A model generated the notes under the pieces. That model was not told where the DNA came from, ran no database searches, and was given only the letters and a program-made list of their open reading frames with translations. From Haloterrigena gelatinilytica (lineage in GTDB: Archaea > Halobacteriota > Halobacteria > Halobacteriales > Natrialbaceae), in assembly GCF_013342145.1 (NCBI RefSeq), contig NZ_JABUQZ010000001.1, positions 2,108,001 through 2,172,000 of the forward strand: a DNA stretch of 64,000 nt, written 5' to 3'. Position 1 is the first letter of the stretch, and each line of letters starts with the position of its first letter. The translations under genes and the position numbers were made by a program. Shown piece by piece: positions 52,615 to 61,064 of the stretch.

Positions 52615-53135
52615 CCCGTTCGGTCGCCCTCGTTCGACGTCCGCGTCGACGGACGTGCCGTGACTGTCGGTCGAAACCGGCTGACTGCGGTCGGCGTTGC
52701 GCCCGTCTTGTCTTTCTCTCCGACGCAGTTCGTTGCGAGTCGACGCCGTCCGCTCGCTGACTGCGACCGTCGGCGGAGTCGTCGGAGAAATAGCGTGGAA
52801 TATATCGCCCCAACAATGTTATTCAGGCAACACTATTTAGTGGTGTCATTTATGCAACACCATCTCGAAATAAGATAATTTTGGATATGAAACCTAGGCT
52901 AGATTTAATTCGTATTCGACGAAATATAGACTCTGGAGAGGAGACAAGTACGGACGGCCGAATTCTGAACGGTGTTGCTAACGCGCGCCTCCGACGCCGA
53001 GACGTCGGTCACGAATCTGTTAGTAATCACAGACGATCAGCAATATACTAGATTCAACTGCGGATCAGTGTATGAACAATTTCACAAATTGGTAGAGAAG
53101 GTTTATGTTCGGCCAAATTCCTTCTCAATTACTGA
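52615..53135. other. 521-bp AT-rich gap with repeats
   Basis: From about 52794 to 53135 the DNA is clearly AT-rich relative to the window and encodes no supportable protein. It contains GCAACAC at 52827-52833, GCAACACC at 52854-52861 and the reverse form GGTGTTGC at 52971-52978, a CACTA/TAGTG inverted repeat (52831-52842), three CTAG sites (about 52900-53050) and the CAATTT/AAATTG operator at 53077-53091. The first part, 52615-52790, is GC-rich and empty. It may be the scar of a mobile element or a long control region. Confidence 0.6.
53077..53091 (+). promoter_or_regulatory. CAATTT-CAC-AAATTG inverted repeat upstream of DUF7344-type gene
   Basis: A perfect 6-bp inverted repeat with a 3-bp spacer (CAATTTCACAAATTG). 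It sits just upstream of the TATA word TTTATG (53102-53107), which is itself about 29-34 nt before the ATG at 53136. This position suits an activator or repressor site next to the BRE/TATA region. Confidence 0.5.
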
Positions 53136-53780
53136 ATGGTGCGAAACGTAGGACGTCGATCCCGCCCTTCGATAGAGTCCTCCGGGGATTCACGATCCGA
53201 CGAGCCGCGCGAACTCTCTCAGGACGAGATCTTCCACATCCTCCAGACGAATCGCAGACGAGACGTGATCGCCTATCTGCTGGACAGAACGGAAACGGAT
53301 CCCGTCAAGATGCGCGACATCGCCGAACTCGTCGCGGCGAAAGAAAACGAGACGACCGTCGAAAACCTGACCTCGACCCAGCGCCAGCGCGTCTACATCC
53401 CGCTGTACCAGAGCCATCTGCCGAAACTGGACGAGGAGGGGATCATCGAGTACGACAAACCCCGCGGCATCGTTCACCCGACCGATCGACTCGAGATCTT
53501 TCGGCCGTATCTCGACGCGGCGAACGCTACCGCCGGCGACGAACGGTCTACCGACGGCGCTCCTCACGGATCAGTTGCGCGTTCGAACAGCGAGTACTAC
53601 GTCGGGGCGATCGGCGCGGGCGTCGGTCTGCTGGCGGCCTCCGCGTCCGGTTTGCTCCCGGTTTCCGGACTGCTTCTCGCGGCGATCACCGTCGCGCTGT
53701 TCGGTCTGGCTCACGTCGCCGCGACGCTCGCCGTCCCCCGCTCGACCGACGGGGACGACGAAAGTCGCCCGCTCTACTGA
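53136..53780 (+). CDS. HTH protein with two C-terminal TM helices (DUF7344-like)
   Basis: A 214-residue protein. Residues about 28-120 form the DUF7344-type winged helix (LSQDEIFHILQTNRRRDVIAYL, TSTQRQRVYIPLYQSHLPKL, GIIEYDKPRGIVHPT), a family common in haloarchaea and thought to be transcriptional. An acidic linker leads to two transmembrane helices (AIGAGVGLLAASASGLLPV and LLLAAITVALFGLAHVAATL), so the regulator is tethered to the membrane. The TATA word upstream gives a nearly leaderless start. Its target genes are unknown. Confidence 0.82.
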   Translation: MVRNVGRRSRPSIESSGDSRSDEPRELSQDEIFHILQTNRRRDVIAYLLDRTETDPVKMRDIAELVAAKENETTVENLTSTQRQRVYIPLYQSHLPKLDEEGIIEYDKPRGIVHPTDRLEIFRPYLDAANATAGDERSTDGAPHGSVARSNSEYYVGAIGAGVGLLAASASGLLPVSGLLLAAITVALFGLAHVAATLAVPRSTDGDDESRPLY

Positions 53781-53841
53781 CGGGAGGCGTCCGAGCGGAC
53801 GGCCGTACGGGAGGGTACTCGATCGGCGATCGCTGGTCGTC

Positions 53842-54987
53842 TCACTCCTCGAGCAGCTGGTCGCCGATCGTGTTCCGCAGCACCTCGCTGGTGCCCTCGT
53901 AGATCTCGTTGAGCTTGGCGTCGCGGTAGAACCGCTGGGCGGCGAAGTCCTTGGTGTAGCCGTAGCCGCCGTGGATCTGGATCCCCTCGTTGGCGACCTC
54001 GCGGCTCACCTCGGAGGCGTACAGTTTGGCCTGGGAGGCGTCCTTGATGTAGTTCTCGCCGCGGATCTTCTTGTCCGCGGCTTTGTGCATGAGCATCTTC
54101 GCGGCCTGGATCTTGGTGTCCATGTCGGCCAGCTTGTGCTTGATCGACTGGAACTCGCCGATGGGCTGGCCGAACTGCTCGCGCTCGGTGGCGTAGTCGC
54201 GGGCCTCCTCGAAGGCCGCGCGGGCGATGCCGACTCCGCGAGCGGCGATGGTGATCCGACCGCCGTTGAGCGTCTTCAGCGCGTGGACGAAGCCCTCGCC
54301 CTCCTCGCCGAGCCGTCGCGATTCCGGGATCCGGAGGTCGTCGAACCGGAGCTCCGCGGTCGGACACCCCTTGTCGCCGAGTTTCTCCTCCGTGCCCTCG
54401 ACGATGAAGCCGTCGTCCTCCTCGGGCCGGACGATAAAGGAGGAGATGCCCTTGTTGCCCGCGTCGGGATCGGTCTTCGCGAAGAGGGTGACCGTGTCGG
54501 CGACGGAGCCGTTCGAGATCCAGAGCTTGCCGCCGTTGATGACGTACTCGTCGCCGTCTTTCTCCGCCCGCGTCTCCATTGCGGGAACGTCGCTTCCGGC
54601 CCCTGCCTCCGAGAGCGCGAACGCGCCGATATCTCGCCCCTCCGCCAGCGGCGTCAGGTACTCCTCCTTCTGGGACTCGTCGCCGAACTCGTAGAGCATG
54701 TTCCCGGCCAGCGACGTGTGGGCGGCGACGATCGTGCCGAGACCGCCCGAACCGCGGGAGATCTCCTCGAGGCCGATCGCGTAGGAGTGGTAGTCCAGTC
54801 CGGCGCCGCCGTACTCCTCGGGGAAGGGCATCCCCATCAGCCCCAGTTCGGCCATCTCGCTCACGAGGTCCGCGGGGAACTCGTCGTCGTGATCGATCTC
54901 GTCGGCGATCGGGACGACCTCCTCGTCGACGAACTCCGACACCATGTCGCGGATCTGTTCCTGCTCGGCTGAGAGTGAGAAGTCCAT
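53842..54987 (-). CDS. acyl-CoA dehydrogenase
   Basis: A 381-residue flavoenzyme that introduces the alpha-beta double bond in acyl-CoA. The catalytic Glu is E364 in IYEGTSEVLRNT, as in short/branched-chain types. The segments FALSEAGAGSD and INGGKLWISNG bind FAD and substrate. The start at 54987 (MDFSLSAEQEQIRDM) is clear; the longer frame upstream runs over the nuoH gene. No partner electron-transfer flavoprotein is adjacent. The related 3-hydroxyacyl-CoA dehydrogenase lies 8 kb away. Confidence 0.93.
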   Translation of the reverse strand: MDFSLSAEQEQIRDMVSEFVDEEVVPIADEIDHDDEFPADLVSEMAELGLMGMPFPEEYGGAGLDYHSYAIGLEEISRGSGGLGTIVAAHTSLAGNMLYEFGDESQKEEYLTPLAEGRDIGAFALSEAGAGSDVPAMETRAEKDGDEYVINGGKLWISNGSVADTVTLFAKTDPDAGNKGISSFIVRPEEDDGFIVEGTEEKLGDKGCPTAELRFDDLRIPESRRLGEEGEGFVHALKTLNGGRITIAARGVGIARAAFEEARDYATEREQFGQPIGEFQSIKHKLADMDTKIQAAKMLMHKAADKKIRGENYIKDASQAKLYASEVSREVANEGIQIHGGYGYTKDFAAQRFYRDAKLNEIYEGTSEVLRNTIGDQLLEE

Positions 54988-55211
54988 GCGCGAGCTATCG
55001 AGGCGGGCGTTGTTAGTGGTATCGTTCCGCACGGACGGTTTCGACGCTCGGTCGGGCGAAACGAGTCCGACTACGACGGCCGGGGAACGGCGGCTCCGAG
55101 CCGAAACGAGTCGCGAGCGACGTTCAGTTCGGGGCGATCGTCTCGAGACGCGGACGCCGTCGATCCCTCGGGGCGTCTGCTTCCGGTATTCTCCCCTCCC
55201 GACACCCGTCT

Positions 55212-56270
55212 TCAACCGGCCAGGAGACCGACGACGATGGCCGTGAGCAGTAGGTTGCCGAACGAGAGGACGAGCAGTCCCTTCCACCCGATCTCGATGA
55301 GTTGGTCGATCCGGATCCGCGGCAGCGCGGAGCGGGCCCACTGCGTAAACAGGAACACGGCCCAGATCTTGACGAGGAACCAGACGAACCCGGGGAGGAG
55401 CGGACCGGCCGGCCCGCCGAGGAAGATCGTCGCGACGAGCGCACCGCCCAGGAAGACGTGCACGAACTCGCCCATGTAGATGAGTACGAAGTAGACCGAG
55501 GAGTACTCCGTCTGGTAGCCGGCGACGAGTTCGGTCGGCGCCTCCGGCGTGTCGAAGGGGTTGCGCCCCACTTCCGCGAGGTTCGCGAGCAGGAAGAGGA
55601 CGAACGCGAAGGGGTTGACGATCGCGTACCACGACGGGATCACCAGCCCGCCGAGTTCGACGAGCGTCGTCTGCTGGGCGGCGACGATCTCGCTCGTCTG
55701 GAGCGTGCCGGCGAAGATCACGACCGACAGCCCGGTGACGACCAGCGGGATCTCGTAGGCGATGTTCTGCGCGACCGCGCGCAGACCGCCGAGCATCGAG
55801 TACTTGTTCGCCGACGCGTAGCCGCACATCGTCAGCCCGAGCGTAGCGAGCGACGCGACCGCGAAGACGTACGCGAGCCCCGTTTCGGGGTCTGCCAACT
55901 GGACGGTGACGCCGGCGATCGATCCCATCGGAACGACCGCGAATCCGATAACGGCCGAGAAGGCGACGAGGACCGGACCGAGGTCGTACGCCGGGCGGTC
56001 GGCGTTCTCGGGGACGACCAGTTCCTTCGAGAGCAGGCGGACGGCGTCGGCGACGATGATCAGCGTTCCGAACGGACCGAGTCGGTTCGGGGCGATCCGG
56101 TCGGTGAACGCGGCCGTTACCTTGCGTTTCGCCCAGATGACGATCGCCGCACACGTCAGCGGAATCAGCGCGACAAGACCGGCGGCTGCGATCGCGGCGA
56201 CGGCCCGTTCCAGCGCGGTCGGCGAGGCGCCGAACAGCGTCCGCGCCATCGCCTCAGGGAGTAACGTCAT
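55212..56270 (-). CDS. nuoH: NuoH-type complex I membrane subunit, solitary copy
   Basis: A 352-residue membrane protein of complex I, the subunit that forms the quinone-binding junction. Eight hydrophobic helices and the typical cytoplasmic loop AFTDRIAPNRLGPFGTLIIV (about 56-75) are present; further conserved segments are NPFDTPEAPTELVAGYQTEYS and RIRIDQLIEIGWKGLL. In haloarchaea nuoH normally lies inside the nuo operon; no other nuo gene is near it here. It is divergent from an HTH_10 regulator, with 85 bp between the starts. It may be a second copy or a displaced one. Confidence 0.88.
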   Translation of the reverse strand: MTLLPEAMARTLFGASPTALERAVAAIAAAGLVALIPLTCAAIVIWAKRKVTAAFTDRIAPNRLGPFGTLIIVADAVRLLSKELVVPENADRPAYDLGPVLVAFSAVIGFAVVPMGSIAGVTVQLADPETGLAYVFAVASLATLGLTMCGYASANKYSMLGGLRAVAQNIAYEIPLVVTGLSVVIFAGTLQTSEIVAAQQTTLVELGGLVIPSWYAIVNPFAFVLFLLANLAEVGRNPFDTPEAPTELVAGYQTEYSSVYFVLIYMGEFVHVFLGGALVATIFLGGPAGPLLPGFVWFLVKIWAVFLFTQWARSALPRIRIDQLIEIGWKGLLVLSFGNLLLTAIVVGLLAG

Positions 56271-56355
56271 GTCCGGCGGTTCGAGTCGCTCCCGGAGTCA
56301 GATTCTGCGATACATATTCGGACTTTTATATTACCGCCGATCGAACCGCCGACCG

Positions 56356-57006
56356 ATGAGGTATCTCCGACTGACCGTCCGGCCGACGGACCGCGAAATC
56401 CATCCGGTACACACGGCCATGACGGAACGGGGGTTCATCGACCGCGTCCGAATGCTCCACTGGAACATCGCGGACGTCGACGTCCCCGCGATCCTGTTCC
56501 ACGTCGTCGGTGATCCCGAGCGCCTCGCGGAGGAACTCGAGTCGATTCCCGAGATCGAGTCGTTCGGCGTCACTCGAATCGGCGAACGGCGGTGCTACTG
56601 TTACACGCAGGGACGGACGACCGACGTCGAGCGGACGCTGTACGACGCGTTCACCCGGGACGGACTGGTCGTCCTCCCGCCGTTGACCTACGAGAACGAT
56701 GGCGGGGTTCGCTTCGGGGTCGTCGGGGAGGCCGACGCGCTCCGGGCGGTGCTGGCGGCCGTTCCGGACGGGATCGACGTCACGGTCGAACGCGTCGGGG
56801 AGTACGACGCGCCGCGGGAGACCGTCGACGCCGCGCTCACGTCGCGCCAGCGGGAGACGCTCGCCGCCGCGAAGGCGGTGGGATACTACGAGACCCCGCG
56901 CGAGGCGACGATCGAAGACGTGGCCGCGGAACTGGACTGTGCGCGCAGTACCGCGGCGGAGCACCTCCAGAAGGCGGAGTCGCGTCTCATCCGAACGGTT
57001 CTCTGA
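56356..57006 (+). CDS. HTH_10 (Bat-type) transcriptional regulator, copy 2
   Basis: A 216-residue regulator from ATG 56356. The N-terminal part (MRYLRLTVRPTDREIHPVHT) is the Bat-like domain seen in the gene at 43775. The HTH_10 at the C-terminus begins with ALTSRQRETLAAAKAVGYY and ends DVAAELDCARSTAAEHLQKAE. An AT-rich word (cttttatatt), about 27 nt upstream, suggests a leaderless start. It is divergent from nuoH, so nuoH is the nearest candidate target. Confidence 0.86.
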   Translation: MRYLRLTVRPTDREIHPVHTAMTERGFIDRVRMLHWNIADVDVPAILFHVVGDPERLAEELESIPEIESFGVTRIGERRCYCYTQGRTTDVERTLYDAFTRDGLVVLPPLTYENDGGVRFGVVGEADALRAVLAAVPDGIDVTVERVGEYDAPRETVDAALTSRQRETLAAAKAVGYYETPREATIEDVAAELDCARSTAAEHLQKAESRLIRTVL

Positions 57007-57070
57007 CCGCAGCGACGACGGGTGCTTCGTCGAGGCGGTCCGAACGCACTACGTACGCGTACGCCTCCCG

Positions 57071-57712
57071 TCATCGCGGCGCGATCGTCTCGAGGGCCTC
57101 CGCGATCGGTTCGTCGCCCGAGAGGAGTTCGAACGTCTCACCGATCAGTTCGTCGTGCTCGAGCGCGACCACGAGCGTCCGGGCGACGTCCTCGCGGGGG
57201 ATGTCGCCGGCGTCCAGTCCGATGTCGTCGCCGACTTCGACCGTCCCGGTGCCGGAGTCGGTCGTCAGTTCGCCCGGCCGGACGATCGTCTCCTGCAGGT
57301 CGCTCTGGCGGAGGTACTCGTCGGCCTCGGCCTTGGCGATCAGGTAGTCCTCGAGGGCGTCGGGGCCCGACTCCGGGTCGTCGGCGCCCATCGAGCTGAG
57401 CATGACGAAGCGGTCGACGCCCGCGTCTTCGGCGGCGTCGATCAGGTTGATCGCGCCGTCGCGGTCGACGCCGTAGACGTCCTCGCCGCCGGAGCCGGCA
57501 GCGAAGATAATCGCGTCGCAGCCCTCGACCGCGTCCGCGACGTCCTCGGTCAGATCCGCCACGACGGGGTCGCCGCCGAGCGCTTCCACCTCGTCGGTCT
57601 GGCCCGGGTCGCGGACCATCGCTCGAGCGGTGTCGCCGCGCTCGGCGAGCAGTTCTGTGACGTGCTGTCCCACCTGTCCGTGTGCGCCGGCGACGAGTAC
57701 GGTCCGAGTCAC
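57071..57712 (-). CDS. NAD(P)-binding protein, atypical SDR
   Basis: A 213-residue Rossmann-fold protein from GTG 57712. The nucleotide-binding motif is VLVAGAHGQVGQHVT, with the GxxGxxG spacing of atypical SDRs. Downstream segments AIIFAAGSGGEDVYGVDRDG and VMLSSMGADDPESG are typical of the NmrA/YwnB-like group. Many such proteins sense redox state or reduce quinones; here the role is unknown. An upstream extension to 58072 overlaps the divergent squalene/phytoene synthase gene and is rejected. Confidence 0.83.
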   Translation of the reverse strand: MTRTVLVAGAHGQVGQHVTELLAERGDTARAMVRDPGQTDEVEALGGDPVVADLTEDVADAVEGCDAIIFAAGSGGEDVYGVDRDGAINLIDAAEDAGVDRFVMLSSMGADDPESGPDALEDYLIAKAEADEYLRQSDLQETIVRPGELTTDSGTGTVEVGDDIGLDAGDIPREDVARTLVVALEHDELIGETFELLSGDEPIAEALETIAPR

Positions 57713-57889
57713 GACCGCGCTTTGGCCGCGCGGCGGGAAACGAATTGCGGCGGGAACTGCCGGGCCGCCGGCGCGCTCTCGCCGCTCCTCTCCCGTCCCC
57801 GGGTTTGGTCGCCGACGTTCACGTCGACCGGAAGAACACGCCGCGACCGGGGTGTTTTTCCCGGGAGAGGTCGAAATGGACTCGAGTAG

Positions 57890-58936
57890 ATGACCACGGG
57901 CCAGCCCGAACCTCCAACTGACGCCGACCTGGAGTGGTGTTACGACGCGGTTCACGGCGTTTCGCGGACCTTTTCGATAACGATCGATCGGCTCGAGGAG
58001 CCGATGGCGAGACACATCTGTCTGGGATACCTCCTCTGTCGGGTCGCCGACACGATCGAAGACGCGGGACACATTCCGCCGGAAACGCAGACGGAATTGC
58101 TCACCGAATACGATCGCGTGCTCGATCCGGACGCCGACCGAACCGTCTCGGAGTTCATGGCCGACGTCGAGCCGTGGCTCCCCGAGGAACGCAGCGACGA
58201 CTGGGAGGTCGTCGCCCAGACGCCGCGGGTGCTGGGGACCTTCGAGTCGCTTGCCGACGAACCCCGCGAGATCATGCGCGAACCGGTTCGGGAACTCGTC
58301 GACGGCATGGCGATGTTCACCGACCGCTACGCCACCGAGGGCGGACTGCGTTTACAGACCGTCGAGGAACTCGAGGAGTACTGCTGGTACGCCGCCGGTA
58401 CCGTCGGGACGCTGATCACCGGGCTGGTCGCCCGCGGCACCTCCCGAGAGCGGGCCGACGAGATGCGGGAGAACGCCCGTTCGTTCGCCCTCCTCTTGCA
58501 ACTGGTCAACATCGCGAAGGACGTCGAGGACGACTACCACGAGGAGAACAACGTCTACCTCCCCGCCGAGTGGCTCGCGGCGGAGAACGTCGACGTCGAG
58601 GCGGTCACCGACGAGGCCCACCACGGTGGCGTCACGAACGTCATCAAGCGGGTGACAGGCCGCGCCGAGCGCTACCTCGACGACGCCCAGCGGTACCTCG
58701 AGGTCGTCCCCGAACACCACGGCAACCGGCTCTCCGCGTGGGCGATTCCCTACCTGCTGGCCGTCGGGACGCTCCGCGAACTGCGAGAGCGCCCCGAGGA
58801 CGTCGTCCGCGAGGGCGACGTCAAGGTCTCTCGAGCCGAGGTCTTCGCGTTGCTCCAGCAGTTCGAGGACGGCGTCTCGCGGTCGAACCTGGCCGAACTG
58901 CGCAAGGAGATGGCGGAGAAACCGTTACACCACTGA
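57890..58936 (+). CDS. squalene/phytoene synthase
   Basis: A 348-residue isoprenoid synthase joining two prenyl diphosphates head to head. The Asp-rich motifs are DTIED (54-58) and NIAKDVEDD (207-215). YCWYAAGTVGTLITGLV (164-180) resembles squalene synthase more than phytoene synthase. The product would feed C30 squalene or C40 carotenoid routes, both present in haloarchaea. It stands alone. I lean to squalene synthase on the second motif and the YCxYxAGxVG segment. Confidence 0.85.
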   Translation: MTTGQPEPPTDADLEWCYDAVHGVSRTFSITIDRLEEPMARHICLGYLLCRVADTIEDAGHIPPETQTELLTEYDRVLDPDADRTVSEFMADVEPWLPEERSDDWEVVAQTPRVLGTFESLADEPREIMREPVRELVDGMAMFTDRYATEGGLRLQTVEELEEYCWYAAGTVGTLITGLVARGTSRERADEMRENARSFALLLQLVNIAKDVEDDYHEENNVYLPAEWLAAENVDVEAVTDEAHHGGVTNVIKRVTGRAERYLDDAQRYLEVVPEHHGNRLSAWAIPYLLAVGTLRELRERPEDVVREGDVKVSRAEVFALLQQFEDGVSRSNLAELRKEMAEKPLHH

Positions 58937-59078
58937 CCGACTTCTCTCGGTCGTCGGTTTCGCACGCGTCCAACGGCGCGACGCGACGCTCGCGCGATGC
59001 TCGAGTCGGTCGACGATCCCGAGACCACCACTTCGAGTCTGCTGGCGCCGAGTACGGCGCTGATGGCGTTCCGTACGC

Positions 59079-59336
59079 TTATCCTTCCCCTTCTGACTGG
59101 TAGGGCTCGCCGACGGCGTGGCGAGGGAGGAGGTTGAACACTTCCGATTGCAGATCGTCCGTCGACGAGAACTCGTCGGCGCCCGATCCGGCGACGAGTT
59201 CGCCGAGGTTCTCCTCGCCGTCGGCCAGGACCAGCGTCACGTCGTCGCACTGGTCGGCGACCGCGTCCCGAGAGACCGGATAGTCGAGTTCCTCGAGCAC
59301 CGACTCGATGTCGTTGAGGTGGACGTTTCGACCCAT
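59079..59336 (-). CDS. DUF5789 family small protein
   Basis: An 85-residue protein from ATG 59336. The sequence MGRNVHLNDIESVLEELDYPVSRDA, with ADQCDDVTLVLADGEENLGELV following, is the DUF5789/DUF2795-like pattern common in haloarchaea: a small helical domain. Function unknown. It is transcribed away from the membrane protein at 59461-60747 in the same direction (97-bp gap after 60747's stop side). Confidence 0.78.
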   Translation of the reverse strand: MGRNVHLNDIESVLEELDYPVSRDAVADQCDDVTLVLADGEENLGELVAGSGADEFSSTDDLQSEVFNLLPRHAVGEPYQSEGEG

Positions 59337-59460
59337 ACCGGGTCCTTCGACGCCAGTCAGCTTACAGCTACGCATGCGTCAGCGATCGGAACGGTCCGCG
59401 CCGAACGGCTCGCTCGTTCGCTTTCCGACCGCCGTTCGGTCCGATTCCGACCTCGAGCGG

Positions 59461-60747
59461 TCAGTCGGCGCCGAGCGCGAGCCGTCGGCCGAGCAGCGCG
59501 AGCGGGTAGCCGAAGGCGGCGACGGCCGCGACCCACGGCAACAGGAGGAGACCGTACAGGGCCGGCCCGTAGCCGAACGCGGAGACGGGAGCGACGCTCG
59601 CGATCGCGGCGATCGGCGCGACCGCGGCGCCCGCGACGAGCGCGACCGGGAACCGTCCGCGCTCGGCGACGTACCCGATCGGAAGACAGAGCGCGGTGGC
59701 CGCGCCGAAACAAAGCGGGATCGCGTACACCGGCGGGCCGGCGAGCGGGAGGGCGATCCCGCCGGCGACGAGCGTCGCGAGGAGCGACAGTCCGACGAGC
59801 CCGCGGGTCTCGAGCCGACGGCCGAGGCGGCGCGCCCCGCTCCCCAGCAGGGCGTAGCCGACCCCGAGCGAGGCCAGCGCGACGGGGCCCGACGCGAGGC
59901 CGGCGTCCGTCGCGACCACGCCGACGACGAGGAAGCCGACTGCCCCGACGACGCCGACGGCTGCGATCAGTCGCTCGAGCGTCGCGGCGTCGAAGACGGC
60001 GATCCCCAGATCGGTTCGACAGACTGCGACGCCGACGAGTCCGACGAGTAGCCCGAGCGCGGCGCCGCCGCGCACCCCGTGTTCGAGGGCCGTCGGCCCG
60101 ACCTCGAGACCGATCGTGGCGTAGCCGGCCGCCGCTCCGAGAACGCCGCCGCTGCCGTAGGTGACGTACGTCTGCCTGTCGAACTCGGCGTCGTCCGTCC
60201 ACGTCGCGGTATTCTCGTCAACCGCGGCGTCCGGGACGCGGTTCGTGATTTCCGTCCCCTCGGGCGCGTGGATCGTCACGCGCTCGGCCGTCCGGCCGTA
60301 GCGAGCGTTCGACGCCCCGAGAGCGAAGTAATCGACGATCCAGGCGTCGCCGACGCCCTGCCTGGCGAGGTCGTCGACGGCGTACTCGACGACCACCGTC
60401 TCCCCGTCGAGCGTCGACTCGACGGCGCCGACGTCGCCCTCGGCCGCGTGATAGGGCGCCCACGCGTCGTCGACCGCGGCCTCGAGGGCGCTCTCGTTGG
60501 CCCGGTACCGCTCGGCGGTCGAGGAGTCGACGGGAACGCGGGCCCGCCAGAGCGAATCGCCGCGTTCGTCGACGTAGATATCGAGCGTCCCCGCCCCGGT
60601 CGCCCCGTCGATCCCCGCTTCGTCGGTCACGTCGGAGCTACAGACCCCGCAGAGTTGGGTCGGCGGCGGTGCGCCCGCGACGGCGGCGATTCCCGCGAGG
60701 GTGACGAGACAGAGGAGAGCGACGATCGCGAGGGGGGAGGTGCGCAT
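59461..60747 (-). CDS. signal-bearing protein with extracellular domain and about eight TM helices
   Basis: A 428-residue protein. A signal peptide (MRTSPLAIVALLCLVTLAG) leads into an extracellular part of about 190 residues with a CGVCSSDVTDEAG segment. Eight or so hydrophobic helices then fill the C-terminal 220 residues. The start at 60747, not 60756, is favoured because the minus-strand TATA (TTTTATA, 60771-60777) is about 27 nt from it, a leaderless layout. The long frame that runs to 62331 is a shadow of the aminotransferase. No family was recognised. Confidence 0.75.
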   Translation of the reverse strand: MRTSPLAIVALLCLVTLAGIAAVAGAPPPTQLCGVCSSDVTDEAGIDGATGAGTLDIYVDERGDSLWRARVPVDSSTAERYRANESALEAAVDDAWAPYHAAEGDVGAVESTLDGETVVVEYAVDDLARQGVGDAWIVDYFALGASNARYGRTAERVTIHAPEGTEITNRVPDAAVDENTATWTDDAEFDRQTYVTYGSGGVLGAAAGYATIGLEVGPTALEHGVRGGAALGLLVGLVGVAVCRTDLGIAVFDAATLERLIAAVGVVGAVGFLVVGVVATDAGLASGPVALASLGVGYALLGSGARRLGRRLETRGLVGLSLLATLVAGGIALPLAGPPVYAIPLCFGAATALCLPIGYVAERGRFPVALVAGAAVAPIAAIASVAPVSAFGYGPALYGLLLLPWVAAVAAFGYPLALLGRRLALGAD

Positions 60748-60754
60748 ATTTTCC

Positions 60755-60777
60755 ATATTCGAATATAGGATATAAAA
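60755..60777. promoter_or_regulatory. divergent promoter with 12-bp palindrome
   Basis: ATATTCGAATAT (60755-60766) is a perfect 12-bp palindrome that overlaps the start region of the minus-strand membrane protein gene. TATAAAA (60771-60777) serves as a TATA box on the plus strand and as TTTTATA on the minus strand, about 27 nt from 60747. A dimeric repressor on the palindrome could block the minus-strand start. Confidence 0.5.
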
Positions 60778-60809
60778 ACATCGAGGTGAGTCTAACGGGG
60801 ACTCGACCG

Positions 60810-61016
60810 GTGGTCGCGGTCCGGAGTCGCGGCGTCGGGAATCAACAGGTCGCCTCGTCGATCTCGCACGCGGGGACGTCGATCGAACGCCACGGCCTCG
60901 ACGACTACATCCGGTCGGTCGCCCTCGCCGATGGCGCCCGTCTCGTCGCCATCGTCGAGGGAATCGTCGTCTTCGAAATGAGTGATCGCGGTTCGGGCAG
61001 TGATAGTGGTTCGTAG
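60810..61016 (+). CDS. possible short HalOD1-like protein
   Basis: A frame of about 68 codons from a GTG at 60810, 33-39 nt after the TATAAAA word. A second GTG at 60786 would precede the expected transcription start. The phrase LDDYIRSVALADGARLVAIVEGIVVFE weakly recalls the HalOD1 core (LDxxIDxxAL ... VxFE), but the usual N-terminal helix and last strands are missing. It could be a small free HalOD1 relative, a decayed one, or chance. Confidence 0.3.
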   Translation: MVAVRSRGVGNQQVASSISHAGTSIERHGLDDYIRSVALADGARLVAIVEGIVVFEMSDRGSGSDSGS

Positions 61017-61064
61017 ACCGTTTCTGCAGCTCTCTCGAGACGGCAGTGCCGACGACCGGGACGA

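Larger units (their letters stand above)
60748..61064. other. 317-bp gap with a divergent promoter
   Basis: This holds the TATA and palindrome at 60755-60777 and a doubtful short gene at 60810-61016. Beyond about 61016 there is a 48-bp stretch to the aminotransferase stop. No other gene or repeat is seen. Confidence 0.5.
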
